Counted from the first letter of the stretch, positions 7,133-16,007 are shown. The stretch: 23,159 nucleotides of DNA from JAWLHA01 sp041690535 (GCA_041690535.1 JAWLHA010000064.1:1-23159); one strand, 5' to 3'. Translations and numbers: made by a program. The notes: generated by a model not told the origin, from the sequence alone.

Positions 7133-8101
7133 ATGGACATCCAAGCGATTTACGACCTCGTGGCCGACGACCGCCGTGCGGTGGACGAATTGATCCAGGA
7201 GCGGTTGCGCTCCGACGTCGTCCTCGTCAACCAGATTGGCCACTATATCGTCAACAGCGGCGGCAAGCGTCTGCGGCCCGTGCTGCTCCTGCTGGCGGCC
7301 CGTGCCTTCGACTATACCGGGCGACACCACCTGGAACTGGCGGCGGTCATCGAGTTCATCCACACGGCCACGCTCCTGCATGATGACGTGGTGGACGGCT
7401 CGGAGCTGCGCCGGGGCCGCGATACCGCCAATGCCGTGTGGGGCAATCAGGCGAGCGTCCTGGTGGGCGACTTCCTCTACTCCCGCTCGTTTCAGATGAT
7501 GGTGGGGGTGGGGAACATGCGGGTGATGGAGATCCTCGCGGATGCCACCAACACCATCGCCGAGGGCGAGGTGATGCAGTTGCTCAACGTGCACGACGCG
7601 GAGACCACGGAGGAACGCTACCTGGAGGTCATCCGCTGCAAAACCGCCAAGCTGTTCGAGGCGGCCGCCCAACTGGGGGCGGTGCTGGCCGGGCGGCCCG
7701 AAGCCGACGTGGGGGCCATGGCCGCCTATGGCATGCACCTGGGGGTCGCCTTCCAGCTCATCGATGACGCTCTGGACTACAGTGCCAGCGCGGAGGATCT
7801 CGGCAAAAACATCGGGGACGATCTGGCCGAGGGCAAACCGACCCTCCCCCTGATCTACGCCATCCAGCACGGAACGGCCGAGGAGGCCGCGCTGATTCGG
7901 GATGCCATCGAGAACGGCGGCAAGGATCAGATCGAGGCCGTCAAAAAAGCCATTGATTCCACAGGCGCCATTGAGTACACTGCGCGCTCTGCGAAGCAGG
8001 AGGCCGAGAGAGCCATCCAGGCGCTGGAGTCCTTCGAGGATTCTCCGTACAAGCGTGCGTTGGCGTCTCTCGCGGAGTTTTCCGTCAAACGGACCTACTG
8101 A
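7133..8101 (+). CDS. ispB: Octaprenyl (polyprenyl) diphosphate synthase
   Basis: Trans-prenyltransferase that extends farnesyl diphosphate with isopentenyl diphosphate to make the ubiquinone side chain. The 322 residues start MDIQAIYDLVADD, close to the IspB N-terminus. Motifs: GGKRLRP (43-49), the first aspartate-rich motif DDVVD (84-88) followed by GSELRRG, the second aspartate-rich motif DDALD (211-215), and KPTLPL. An upstream in-frame start at 7010 lies inside the promoter region and is rejected. Divergence from rplU is the conserved gammaproteobacterial arrangement. The exact chain length cannot be read from the sequence with certainty. Confidence 0.95.
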   Translation: MDIQAIYDLVADDRRAVDELIQERLRSDVVLVNQIGHYIVNSGGKRLRPVLLLLAARAFDYTGRHHLELAAVIEFIHTATLLHDDVVDGSELRRGRDTANAVWGNQASVLVGDFLYSRSFQMMVGVGNMRVMEILADATNTIAEGEVMQLLNVHDAETTEERYLEVIRCKTAKLFEAAAQLGAVLAGRPEADVGAMAAYGMHLGVAFQLIDDALDYSASAEDLGKNIGDDLAEGKPTLPLIYAIQHGTAEEAALIRDAIENGGKDQIEAVKKAIDSTGAIEYTARSAKQEAERAIQALESFEDSPYKRALASLAEFSVKRTY

Positions 8102-8141
8102 TTTCGAGCAACAACTGGTCTAATTTTGTAGACCGATCCAA

Positions 8142-8218
<77 letters not shown>

Positions 8219-8228
8219 ATTCCCGCCG

Positions 8229-8258
8229 AAAAGGGGCCGCAAGGCCCCTTTTTCGTTT
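8229..8258 (+). terminator. Intrinsic terminator after tRNA-Pro
   Basis: AAGGGGCC GCAA GGCCCCTT forms a perfect eight-pair stem with a tetraloop, followed by TTTCGTTT. It starts about 10 bases after the tRNA CCA end. Confidence 0.9.
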
Positions 8259-8321
8259 CCAATGCAGCAGCCATGACGGGCGCGCGCAGCATCCTCAAGG
8301 TCACACGAATCCAGTTCAGGC

Positions 8322-8396
8322 GTAGGGTGGATAAGCGCAGCGCATCCACCATTCACGGCAGCGACCCGGTGGATGCGCTGCGCTTATCCACCCTAC
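8322..8396. repeat. Family A palindrome
   Basis: A 75 bp inverted repeat whose 29 bp arms are essentially perfect, with the loop ATTCACGGCAGCGACCC. It sits between the tRNA terminator and the convergent 3' end of the nucleotidyltransferase-like gene. Confidence 0.85.
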
Positions 8397-8422
8397 GTAC
8401 CTGTAGAGAACGGGAGAGCGGC

Positions 8423-9583
8423 CTAGCTCTCGCCGGACCAACCCCGCAGGCTGCTCCCCAAGCGCCCGGCGTAATTCCAGCGACTGCGCTGCAAGCCGTA
8501 TTTCCGCGCCAAATACCCCAGGTGCTGCATGCGATTGGCGATCGGTCGCCAGCGTTCCCCATACCGCCCGTCGAGATGGCCGCGCGAGAACACATAGGCA
8601 ATCTGAAGCACGATCGCCCGCGATTTCCACAACCAGGCGTGGCGAGGCGCCAAATGGAAAAAAGCGAGACGCTGGGTGAAATGCCACCGGGCGGCGGCGG
8701 TCGGCCGGGCGGGCAGGGACGCGGCGAAGAGGCCCGAGAGGGCGTGGGTATAGGCCGCCCAGACCGCCGAGAGCCCCTTGGACTGCATCAGTCCCTCCAG
8801 GGACTCCCACTCCACGTCGTGCTGGCTCATCAACCATGCGAAGTTGGTCATCTGGCGCAGGTCGAGGTAGTGGAGCCGATGGGCGCCATGGGAGACCTCG
8901 GAGTGGATGATGTTGTGCAGCAGCGCAAACACGGGCGTCATCACCCGTGCCCGCGCACCGTTGGCCAGCGCGACGACCTCCATCTCCACCCCTTCGGCCA
9001 ACTGCTTTCCCAGCCCCCTTCCCGACAGCAGGCGTCGATGGAGCTCCACCTTGCCCGCGGCGCCCGGGCGCAGTAATCCCGGCAGGTGGTGACTGTCGGC
9101 GGTGTAGTGATGCTGTTCCTTCTCAAACCCGTAGCCCGCCCGGAGCAGCGCCTCGGCAGCAATCTCGATCTTTTCGGGCTCGACCCACAGGTCCAGATCC
9201 ATCATGAAGCGCGCCCCCGGAGTGGGTCCAGGGCTCAGTAGGGCGGCGGCCCCCTTCATCAGGAGCGGTTGGAGGCCCACTTCGTTCAGAAGGGCCGTCA
9301 CCTCCTCCACCTGGGCAAGCAACTCGCGATTCCGCTGTGTGTTGAACTCGTACATCGCCCTCAGATAGCCGCGCAACTCCGGCTCGACCTCCGGCAACAA
9401 CCCTTTCTGCTCCAGCCCGGCCCACAGGGCTGACGCGAGGAAGTAACTGTTGGCGATGCCAACCACCCCTTCCCAATCGGCAGCGCCCATCTGCTCCCGA
9501 AGCTCCGCGCCTTCCACAAACGGGGAGAGGCAGCGACAGAGAAACGAGAGATTCGCCACTCGGCGGCTCATTGCGAAACGCAT
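8423..9583 (-). CDS. Nucleotidyltransferase-like protein (PF14907-type), partner of an HPr-kinase-like protein
   Basis: The 386-residue protein fits the nucleotidyltransferase family often found beside HPr-kinase-like genes. Seen: LLMKGAA (107-113), then RFMMDLDLWV (125-134), where D129 and D131 match the family metal-binding acidic pair, and an IELAAEALL-like helix followed by a VELHRRLL segment. The C-terminal half is mostly helical and basic (RSRWNYAGRLGSSLRGW). Start: AAGGAG lies seven bases before ATG 9583, so this start is preferred over ATG 9571, which overlaps the upstream TGA as ATGA. It overlaps the kinase gene by 16 bp, so the two are translationally coupled. The substrate is unknown; transfer of a nucleotide or phosphate group is inference from the family. 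Confidence 0.8.
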   Translation of the reverse strand: MRFAMSRRVANLSFLCRCLSPFVEGAELREQMGAADWEGVVGIANSYFLASALWAGLEQKGLLPEVEPELRGYLRAMYEFNTQRNRELLAQVEEVTALLNEVGLQPLLMKGAAALLSPGPTPGARFMMDLDLWVEPEKIEIAAEALLRAGYGFEKEQHHYTADSHHLPGLLRPGAAGKVELHRRLLSGRGLGKQLAEGVEMEVVALANGARARVMTPVFALLHNIIHSEVSHGAHRLHYLDLRQMTNFAWLMSQHDVEWESLEGLMQSKGLSAVWAAYTHALSGLFAASLPARPTAAARWHFTQRLAFFHLAPRHAWLWKSRAIVLQIAYVFSRGHLDGRYGERWRPIANRMQHLGYLARKYGLQRSRWNYAGRLGSSLRGWSGES

Positions 9584-10662
9584 GATGCTACTCCTTGGAG
9601 GGCCTGCTCCGTGGTCCCGTAACGCAGGGCGAAGGCGGGAATGTCCAGCAACCAGTCGAGGAGGGCCTCCGCCTTCTCCTCGTCCAATCCGCCTTTCAGC
9701 TGGTACCCCGCCGCCGTGATTTCGCGCAGGGTCTCGAGTTCATCGAGCCGACGGCGCTCCAGACTCGCGCCCCCCTCATAGCGGGGGAAGATGATCGCGT
9801 CGATGGGGCATGGCCCGGCCGCAAACCGCTCCGGCGTGGCCGCGATGTAACGTACCCGTTGCCCATCCCAGCGGGTATGCTCGGGGGCACTCTCCAACTC
9901 CGGGTGAAGGGGCGCCAGGACCGGCCAGCTTCCGCTCTTCACAGGCGCGGCCATGGGGATCGGGTGGGCTCGGCGGCCCACCGCATCGATGACGGCCACC
10001 TCGTCACTGAGCAGATGGTAACCCTGGCCCAGCAACGCCATGGAGAGCGTGCTCTTTCCCGCCCCCGAATGCCCGGGCAGAAGAAGCCCCCTCCCCTCCC
10101 GCTCCAGGACCGCGCCGTGGATGGCCAGCAGGAAATCGATCCCCTGATAGGCGAGCACCCGCAGCCGCCCCTGGAGAAACGGAAAGAGTTGAGCCCGCGA
10201 CACAGGGGCATCCAGGGCCACCCCATTGAACAATACTTGCCACATTCCATTCCGCGGCTCGATGTCGACCACAATGTCCACCGGCCCAGGGTGCGGATCG
10301 GCCAAGTGCTCCAGCAACGGCAGAAACGGTGAGGCCACCGAGCCGGCCGCGCGCAACAGAAAACGGGTGTTCAAAAGCCGACAGACCCACCCCTCGTTGA
10401 GGTGGTTCACCGTCGCCACAGGCAAGCGCTCCCGCTCCACGGCGTAATGTTCGTCGGTGGCCACCGATTCACTGAGCAGCCACTCCATTTCATGACTCGC
10501 GCCACACCCCTCCTCGCCGGCATCCAGCGCAAGGAGCGCCGCCGTCGCAGCACCATCGAGCCCGTAGAGGGATCGGCTGCGCGCAGAGAAGATCGCCGAC
10601 GCATCACTGAAGAGAAACATCGTGAGGTCAGGGCTGTTCATGGGCAGGCGGTGGAACATCAT
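9568..10662 (-). CDS. HPr-kinase-related protein (HprK-related kinase A type)
   Basis: The 364-residue protein carries a P-loop GHSGAGKST (197-205) followed by LLSDEVAVID (217-226), the layout of the HPr serine kinase/phosphorylase C-terminal domain. The preceding ILAIHGAVLE-like strand (FLLAIHGAVLEREGRGLLLPG) is also typical. The N-terminal stretch SARSRSLYGLDGAATAALLAL resembles a PqqD-like peptide-binding domain. Start: AAGGAG is four bases before ATG 10662 and seven before the second ATG at 10659; the latter spacing is more usual. The pair matches the HPr-rel-A arrangement, but no PqqD-type small protein, asparagine synthetase or precursor peptide is visible nearby. The phosphorylated target is unknown. 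Confidence 0.82.
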   Translation of the reverse strand: MMFHRLPMNSPDLTMFLFSDASAIFSARSRSLYGLDGAATAALLALDAGEEGCGASHEMEWLLSESVATDEHYAVERERLPVATVNHLNEGWVCRLLNTRFLLRAAGSVASPFLPLLEHLADPHPGPVDIVVDIEPRNGMWQVLFNGVALDAPVSRAQLFPFLQGRLRVLAYQGIDFLLAIHGAVLEREGRGLLLPGHSGAGKSTLSMALLGQGYHLLSDEVAVIDAVGRRAHPIPMAAPVKSGSWPVLAPLHPELESAPEHTRWDGQRVRYIAATPERFAAGPCPIDAIIFPRYEGGASLERRRLDELETLREITAAGYQLKGGLDEEKAEALLDWLLDIPAFALRYGTTEQALQGVASCVSQ

Positions 10663-10962
10663 GGGGCTCCTTGTACCTGAATGCGACGTTGCTGTTTGCG
10701 CACAGAGGAACTTACCCGTAGCGCCCCCTCAGCCACTCCGCACCAGGGCAATACGCGCGCTGTGGGCCGACGGGCCGCAGTACACCAAGAGAGGATGGCC
10801 AGTCAAAGAGTGAGGGAGTCGGTCCAGGGATTTTGCGGCGGCAGGGTATCACAGCCAGGACATGGTGATTTCTTGCGAAATGTTGCAGATCCAAGGCGGG
10901 GTACGCTGGAAGTCCGGGCCGACCATAGCGGGGATATACAGAAGGTTAGGCATTGACGGATG
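10663..10962. other. Upstream region of the kinase gene, no supported gene
   Basis: An open plus-strand frame (10681-10956) lacks a properly spaced Shine-Dalgarno sequence and has no recognisable domain. I looked for a short minus-strand precursor peptide just upstream of the kinase and saw none. The kinase promoter presumably lies here, but I could not assign it. Confidence 0.5.
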
Positions 10963-11195
10963 GTAACTACTCGCCCCCGACTGCCTCCCGCTTATGGAAT
11001 TAGGATGCGGTCGCAGGTTCACCGCACTCGATCCTCGCTACTTGTACTGTTCGTCATTCCCGCGAAGGCGGGAATCCATAAGGCACCCAGCCCAATACCC
11101 TTGGCCCTCTGAAGTCCAGCACTGGATTCCCGCCCCCCGACTAAAGCTCTCGGGGGCAGGCTTCACGGGAATGACGGATGCGGGTGAGTAGTTAC
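10963..11195. mobile_element. Family C element (MITE-like) with 8 bp direct repeats, copy 1
   Basis: A 233 bp element beginning GTAACTACTCGCCCCC and ending GGGTGAGTAGTTAC. It is flanked by perfect 8 bp direct repeats GACGGATG (10955-10962 and 11196-11203). Inside is a GTCATTCCCGCGAAGGCGGG-type hairpin (from 11055) and a diverged opposite arm near 11125-11175. It has no coding capacity. Confidence 0.82.
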
Positions 11196-11221
11196 GACGG
11201 ATGATAACCAACCCACTCAGG

Positions 11222-11262
11222 CGATAATCGCGCTTGCCGGGCGGGGGGCACGCCCCGGCGCT
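11222..11262. other. GC-rich hairpin after the PAP2 gene
   Basis: GCGCTTGCCGGGCG and CGCCCCGGCGC can pair across GGGGGCA just past the PAP2 stop codon. No T-tract follows on either strand, so a terminator role is uncertain. Confidence 0.3.
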
Positions 11263-11811
11263 CTACCAGGAGGTCGAGAAGAGGAGCTGCGCGGCCCCTG
11301 GCGAATAATGCAGGGTGGCGGATACGGGCGCATTGTATTCGGTCGTGAACAGCCCGGCGGCCGCCAACCCAATCAGTCCGCCGGCCACCACGTCGATGGC
11401 GAAGTGATCATCGGTCTCCACCCGGCTCCAGGCGGCAAACGCTGCGGCGGCATAGGCCGGTGCACCGGCCGCCCATCCATAACGCTGCTGGATGAAGCCG
11501 GCGCCGGCGAATGCGGCCGTTGCATGCCCGGAGGGAAACGAGTGGCTGTCCCCATTGGGACGCTCTTTGTCGACGATCTGCTTCAGCCCATAGGTGAGCG
11601 CCATCGCCGTCGTAACCCCCTTGGCCAGCTGCCATTCGCCCTCGCGATCGTCCCTGGACCACGCCATCACCGCGCCGCCCAACGGGAGCCCCACGGCGAT
11701 GAGATCGGAGGTTGTCCTCAAATCGGCGGCGCTTGCTGCAGGTGAGAAAGCAAGTACCAGAACGACTGCCCTGCCACTACTGAAGCAATCCCGCAAGTCG
11801 ATGTGACGCAA
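11263..11811 (-). CDS. Exported PAP2-superfamily phosphatase
   Basis: Acid-phosphatase-like enzyme, probably acting on a lipid or nucleotide phosphate in the periplasm. The three catalytic blocks are present: KQIVDKERP (C1, K-x6-RP), SFPSGHA (C2) and SRVETDDHFAIDV (C3, SR-x5-H-x3-D). An N-terminal hydrophobic stretch VVLVLAFSPAASAADL looks like a signal peptide with cleavage after ASA. No ATG fits. I place the start at TTG 11811, ten bases after AGGAG; TTG 11796 is an alternative, and the longer frame to 11895 is less likely. The length is 182 residues, short but complete for the fold. The substrate cannot be told; lipid A or undecaprenyl diphosphate are possibilities. Confidence 0.85.
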   Translation of the reverse strand: MRHIDLRDCFSSGRAVVLVLAFSPAASAADLRTTSDLIAVGLPLGGAVMAWSRDDREGEWQLAKGVTTAMALTYGLKQIVDKERPNGDSHSFPSGHATAAFAGAGFIQQRYGWAAGAPAYAAAAFAAWSRVETDDHFAIDVVAGGLIGLAAAGLFTTEYNAPVSATLHYSPGAAQLLFSTSW

Positions 11812-12032
11812 AAGTTTTTCACTCCTACTGTGCCGTGAGGCCCCCGGGAGAGGGGCTGGGCCCCCAAGAGAGCGCCATCCCCAACTACACCCCAAGCCTT
11901 ATCCCCTAAGGTTTTCACCCTGAATCAATTGCGTGAAACGCCCCCCATGTATCACAGGGATTCACTACCACAGTCATTCGGCGCACTCAACTACCCTGAC
12001 TACGTGATCATCTTCACTCCATAGGGGGTCCC

Positions 12033-14093
12033 ATGCGTTCTGCCTGGAATCTTTACCTGATTGCCGTCACTGCCGCATTGCTCGCGGCCTGCGGCGGGCC
12101 GTCTCCGCAAACCGTTACCATCGACAGTGCTCGGACGCCCCCGACACTCACGGGGGTTGCCGCAAAAGGAGTGATTTGGCGAGGCGTCGTGGTCGCCGAA
12201 GAGCTCGATCTCAATGGCAGAGCACTCCGGACGGTGGGCACCGCCACAACCGGTGCCGCAGGAGAATACGATCTCCAACTGAACCCAGCCTACGGTGGCG
12301 GCCCCCTCCGTCTGACGCTGACCGCAGGGCCCGACACCGAGATGCGCTGTGATGCCGCTCACCCCCGGTCCCACTGTGGGCTGCATAGCGATCATCGCGA
12401 CCTCAATGCCAACGGCATGATCGATCGGGGTGAATGGTTCGCTGTGACCGAGCTTCAGTTGATCGCGATGCTTCCCAACGCCGAAACCGGTGCAAGCGTA
12501 AGTGCCAGCATTACGCCGTACACCCATCTGGCCGCGGAGCTCGCCGGCGCAGGCCCCTTGAATGCCTCCGGCATTCAGTCCGCCAATGACCGGATCGCCC
12601 ATCTTCTCGGAGGTCTGAACATCATCCATACCTCAGTACCCGATCTCCTGGATGCTGGGGCGGTGAACGAGGCCTCATCCGAGGCACTTTTCTACGCCGC
12701 CGTGATCGCTGCCACACTGGAGCTCATCGAGATTTCCTCTGCGGACGGACTCGTCTCCCTCTCCGCTCTGCCGGAGCGACTGCGCTTGCTGCTGGACCGG
12801 AACCCGCAGCTGTATGCGCTGCTCACAGCCGCAACGCGACGGCAGTTCCAGGCACTGGGCAGAACCGACTTGAGCGGCCTCCTGGCGATCATGGAAGCGA
12901 CTGCGTCGTCTCTCATTGATGAACCGCCCCCTCCAGCCACTAACGCCCCCAATACACCCAACGATCCGCCCCCGCTCAATGAACAGGACCCCGCTGTTCC
13001 TGCCCCCGACATCATTGATGGGCCCCCCAGCGCTCCGGTCGAGTACGACGGCCTCGAGAAGACGAAACGGCTCGTAACAGAGCTGCGCACGTGGGGAACG
13101 GTGCTGCAGAGCGAGGTGGAGGGAGAGGTTGCCCTCTTCCAGGAGGAGATTGCGCTGACCCGGCGGCTCCTTGATCGTGCGCAAGCCGAGCTGTTGGCGG
13201 TGCTGGGCGCGGCATTGCATGCTGCAAATGAGGCACGCTTCCGCTCGGCGAATCTCGAAAACCTTGCGATCCCCGGCGCTTCGGCGATCGGTAACATCTC
13301 GGTCACCGAGGGGGACGACACGCTCAAGATCAATGCCAGCATTGCTCTGGAAGGGCAAACCCGCCCCCATCAGGTAAGCCTGCTGCTGGACCTTTATGGT
13401 GACATGGACGCCTATGTGCAAGCCGGCATAAAGGGGTTGATCCAATCCGACACGGCCTCACTGACAATCAACAGCGGTTTGGTGTTACTGGGCATTCAAC
13501 AGGAGGGCTCAAGGCGCACCCTGGAGACGGCTGTTTTCGACATCGGCGCAAGCTTGACCGCCTTGACAGACGTCGAAGGCGAGCCACTGCCTGTCTCGTT
13601 CGAGGGGACGGTCCAGTGGGCCCTGAACTACCAACTCGGCCACATTGTTCCCGTCTACTTCGACCTGACCGGAGGGTTTGCCTATGGAGAGCGGAAGATT
13701 TCAGCGGGCTTGGCAGCGAACATCCGACCCATGGGATACTTCGATCCCGACGCCATGGGCGCCCGGCTCGCGCTGACCTTGCAGGAACAGTTGGAGGGTC
13801 GGCCTCGCGCCTGGTTCACCGTGGATGGGGAGCTCGACGCCGGCGCCCTGCTTACTCCGGAAGGGATAACCATCGGCTACGAGGGATACCGGATCGCGAT
13901 AACCTCCGCAAACAGAGGCAGCAGTCGCCACACCGTGCATGTGCATGCAAACAGCGGAGTCGCCATGGATCTGAAGGTCAAAAGCGGAACAGGAGCCGTC
14001 ACGTACAATGGCATGACCTACGCCACCATCAAGCGGACCAACGGCGTCATTCGCGTCAATTACGTCGATGGTACCTTCGAGTCACTTCTTTGA
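12033..14093 (+). CDS. EF-hand lipoprotein, paralogue 1
   Basis: A 686-residue predicted lipoprotein: the signal sequence ends in the lipobox LAAC with lipidated C20. An AGGGGG lies upstream of the ATG. Residues 40-105 (GVAAKGVIWRGVVVAEEL and GEYDLQLNP) look like a carboxypeptidase-regulatory-type beta sandwich. A cysteine pair (C106, C115) precedes the EF-hand loop DLNANGMIDRGE (123-134), which matches all Ca2+-ligand positions. A helical section with ITPYTHLAAELA and LLGGLNIIHTSVPDL follows. After a proline-rich linker (about 290-330) comes a coiled-coil-like segment and a long beta-rich C-terminal part ending YVDGTFESLL. The paralogue at 18285 shares this order. No function is known to me; surface or periplasmic location and Ca2+ binding are inferred. 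It stands alone on its strand, convergent with the beta-CASP gene. Confidence 0.82.
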   Translation: MRSAWNLYLIAVTAALLAACGGPSPQTVTIDSARTPPTLTGVAAKGVIWRGVVVAEELDLNGRALRTVGTATTGAAGEYDLQLNPAYGGGPLRLTLTAGPDTEMRCDAAHPRSHCGLHSDHRDLNANGMIDRGEWFAVTELQLIAMLPNAETGASVSASITPYTHLAAELAGAGPLNASGIQSANDRIAHLLGGLNIIHTSVPDLLDAGAVNEASSEALFYAAVIAATLELIEISSADGLVSLSALPERLRLLLDRNPQLYALLTAATRRQFQALGRTDLSGLLAIMEATASSLIDEPPPPATNAPNTPNDPPPLNEQDPAVPAPDIIDGPPSAPVEYDGLEKTKRLVTELRTWGTVLQSEVEGEVALFQEEIALTRRLLDRAQAELLAVLGAALHAANEARFRSANLENLAIPGASAIGNISVTEGDDTLKINASIALEGQTRPHQVSLLLDLYGDMDAYVQAGIKGLIQSDTASLTINSGLVLLGIQQEGSRRTLETAVFDIGASLTALTDVEGEPLPVSFEGTVQWALNYQLGHIVPVYFDLTGGFAYGERKISAGLAANIRPMGYFDPDAMGARLALTLQEQLEGRPRAWFTVDGELDAGALLTPEGITIGYEGYRIAITSANRGSSRHTVHVHANSGVAMDLKVKSGTGAVTYNGMTYATIKRTNGVIRVNYVDGTFESLL

Positions 14094-14108
14094 GCCGGGG
14101 ATGACCGG

Positions 14109-14138
14109 ACGGGACCGGTCAGCCGGTCCCGTTCTTCT
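14109..14138 (+). terminator. Hairpin terminator between convergent genes
   Basis: ACGGGACCGG TCAG CCGGTCCCGT is a perfect ten-pair stem with a four-base loop, followed on the plus strand by TCTTCT. It serves the lipoprotein gene and contains the last codons and stop of the convergent metallohydrolase gene. Confidence 0.7.
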
Positions 14139-15579
14139 GCTGCCGTAGCACATGCGTCTGGTTGGAACGGGTCGATGACGGGATGGTCACGCGAATTGCG
14201 GGAAACAACTCCGCAATGCGACGGCCCAAAGCCCGCTTTGCCGCGTCATCCCCATGCACCAGCCGTATCTCGCGCGGCCGTCGGCGCATACGCGCAATGA
14301 AATTGAGGAGATCCCGCTGGTCCGCATGGGCCGAGTACCCGGTGATGGTGTGCACGCCTGCGTTGATGGTGTAACGACGCCCCTCCAGTTCGACATAACC
14401 CTGCGTCGGCCCATAGCGCTGAATGATGCGCCCCGGAGTGCCTTCGGCCTGATAGCCGACAAAGACGACATCGGTCCGGGGGTCGGGGAGAAGGGCCTTG
14501 AGATAGTTGACGATGCGCCCGCCATTGCACATGCCGCTGCCTGCCACCACGATGGTCGGCCTGCCCGTCTTGCGCAGATACTCGACGGTGGCAAGATGGG
14601 TGGCGTGGTCGTCGATCGTCGTCACCTGTTCGAAAGCTAGCGGATGGCGCCCCCCTCTGACACGCCGTTTCGCCTCGAGATCCCAGTGGCGGCGCAGCTG
14701 CCGGTACTGGGTGGTGAAGCGCGCCGCCAAAGGGGAATCGACCACCACTTCGAGATCGCGCCACCGCTTTGATGGCGCAGCGAAGCTGTCTCCATGTTGG
14801 TGAATGATCTGTTCGAGTTCGTAAAGGAGTTCCTGGGTGCGACCGATGCTGAAGGCGGGAATGAGCACCACCCCACGGTCGGCGAGACAATGCTCGATAA
14901 TTGTCTTCAGCCTGTCACGACGTTGGCGCCGCCCCTCATGCAGGCGATCGCCATAGGTGCTCTCGAGAACCAGGAGGTCGCTGCCGTAGGGCGATTTCGG
15001 CGCCGGCAGCAGTGGCGTATGGGGCGCACCCAAATCTCCCGAAAACAGCACGTCGGTGCGCGCCTTTCCTCTCCCGAGGCGCAGCTGAATGTATGCCGAT
15101 CCAAGAATGTGGCCCGCCGGCTCCAACTTGAACTGGAGCTGCGGCAGTGTCCCTGATGGCGTGCGCCAGACGCCGTACTCCACTGGCGTGGTGCGTGAGC
15201 GCACCAGGTCCACTACGCGATTGATGAGGCTACGGTCACGGGTGAAACCGATGGCCAGCGCATCCTCCAGGAGGAGGGGCAACAGCGCAGCGGTCGCGGC
15301 GGAACAGTAAATCGGTCCGTCGTATCCTGCCGCCAGCAGGTGTGGCAGTCGCCCGACGTGATCCAGGTGACAGTGGGTGAGGATGAGCGCTTCGATGTGG
15401 TCGATGGGGAAATCGATGGCGGTCGCCCCTGTATCACCTCCCGAGACCTCCGCGCCCTGGAACAGGCCGCAATCAATGAGAACGCCGGCCGTACCCATAC
15501 GAAATTCATGGCAAGAGCCCGTGACTCCTGCGGTGGCGCCGTGATGAATGATGGAAAACGGCCATGTGTGCTCTTGCAC
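14119..15579 (-). CDS. MBL-fold beta-CASP RNase-like metallohydrolase
   Basis: Predicted zinc-dependent ribonuclease of the CPSF73/YSH1-like beta-CASP group. Motifs from the start: GSCHEF, LIDCGLFQG, the metal motif THCHLDHVG (68-76), FSGDLGAP, LESTYGDR, then the beta-CASP cassette with IPAFSIGRTQELL, VVAGSGMCNGGRIVNYL and GYSAHADQRDLL, ending with IRLVHGDDAA. All metal-ligand motifs are intact. Start: GGAGG lies eight bases before GTG 15579, giving 486 residues, the usual length. The frame stays open to 16173, but that extension runs through family B and C elements and is not conserved-looking. Its last codons lie in the shared terminator hairpin. Confidence 0.93.
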   Translation of the reverse strand: MQEHTWPFSIIHHGATAGVTGSCHEFRMGTAGVLIDCGLFQGAEVSGGDTGATAIDFPIDHIEALILTHCHLDHVGRLPHLLAAGYDGPIYCSAATAALLPLLLEDALAIGFTRDRSLINRVVDLVRSRTTPVEYGVWRTPSGTLPQLQFKLEPAGHILGSAYIQLRLGRGKARTDVLFSGDLGAPHTPLLPAPKSPYGSDLLVLESTYGDRLHEGRRQRRDRLKTIIEHCLADRGVVLIPAFSIGRTQELLYELEQIIHQHGDSFAAPSKRWRDLEVVVDSPLAARFTTQYRQLRRHWDLEAKRRVRGGRHPLAFEQVTTIDDHATHLATVEYLRKTGRPTIVVAGSGMCNGGRIVNYLKALLPDPRTDVVFVGYQAEGTPGRIIQRYGPTQGYVELEGRRYTINAGVHTITGYSAHADQRDLLNFIARMRRRPREIRLVHGDDAAKRALGRRIAELFPAIRVTIPSSTRSNQTHVLRQQKNGTG

Positions 15580-15697
15580 GATGAAAACCTCCGTGTCGTT
15601 CAGAAGACTCCTTGAACGGCCCCAACGACCAGCATCGCCGTGAGACACCGTCACACCGCCCTTTCTACAGCCTCGCACCTTCGAGGGCAACCCCCAA

Positions 15698-15771
15698 CAG
15701 GGTGAACGCATACTAACGTCACGGCCGTGCTGTGAGCACGTAAGTCCTTGGGTGAGTCTGCGTTCACCCTG
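15698..15771 (+). mobile_element. Family B palindromic element with 10 bp direct repeats, copy 2
   Basis: A 74 bp element from CAGGGTGAACGCATAC to GCGTTCACCCTG with core CGGCCGTGCTGTGAGCACG. It is flanked by CAACCCCCAA (15688-15697) and CAGCCCCCAA (15772-15781), a 10 bp duplication with one mismatch. Confidence 0.78.
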
Positions 15772-15890
15772 CAGCCCCCAAGGATAGAGAGTGAACTCAC
15801 CGAAGATGCCCGCTTTTCCGTCTCGGCTGGCAAGCAGGGCGTCGACCTCTACACTGTTGGTTAACCACAGCAGATCCCCGAGCTTCTCCC

Positions 15891-16007
15891 ATGAGCGTGA
15901 CGGCTGTACTGCTCTGCTGGTTTGCACTCTCCCTGCCCGTCGGATTGGCGGTCTCGCAGCTGTTTTTCGGCAGGAATCGCCGTTTTTCGCTCCGCCTCCG
16001 TCGATGA
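15891..16007 (+). CDS. Possible small single-span membrane protein
   Basis: A 38-residue frame starting ATG with one strong hydrophobic segment, TAVLLCWFALSLPVGLAVSQ (residues 4-23), followed by a basic tail GRNRRFSLRLRR. This layout obeys the positive-inside rule with the C-terminus in the cytoplasm. There is no Shine-Dalgarno sequence (AGCTTCTCCC precedes the ATG) and no recognised homologue. It sits between a family B and a family C element in an otherwise empty stretch. It could be a chance frame; the amphipathic design is the only support. Confidence 0.35.
   Translation: MSVTAVLLCWFALSLPVGLAVSQLFFGRNRRFSLRLRR

Noticed and set aside
10681..10956. 91-residue plus-strand frame upstream of the kinase
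   Set aside because: Its composition is unremarkable and no properly spaced ribosome-binding site or domain is visible.
8423..10960. Lasso-peptide biosynthetic cluster
   Set aside because: An HPr-kinase-like protein is present, but there is no asparagine synthetase, protease or precursor peptide on either side.
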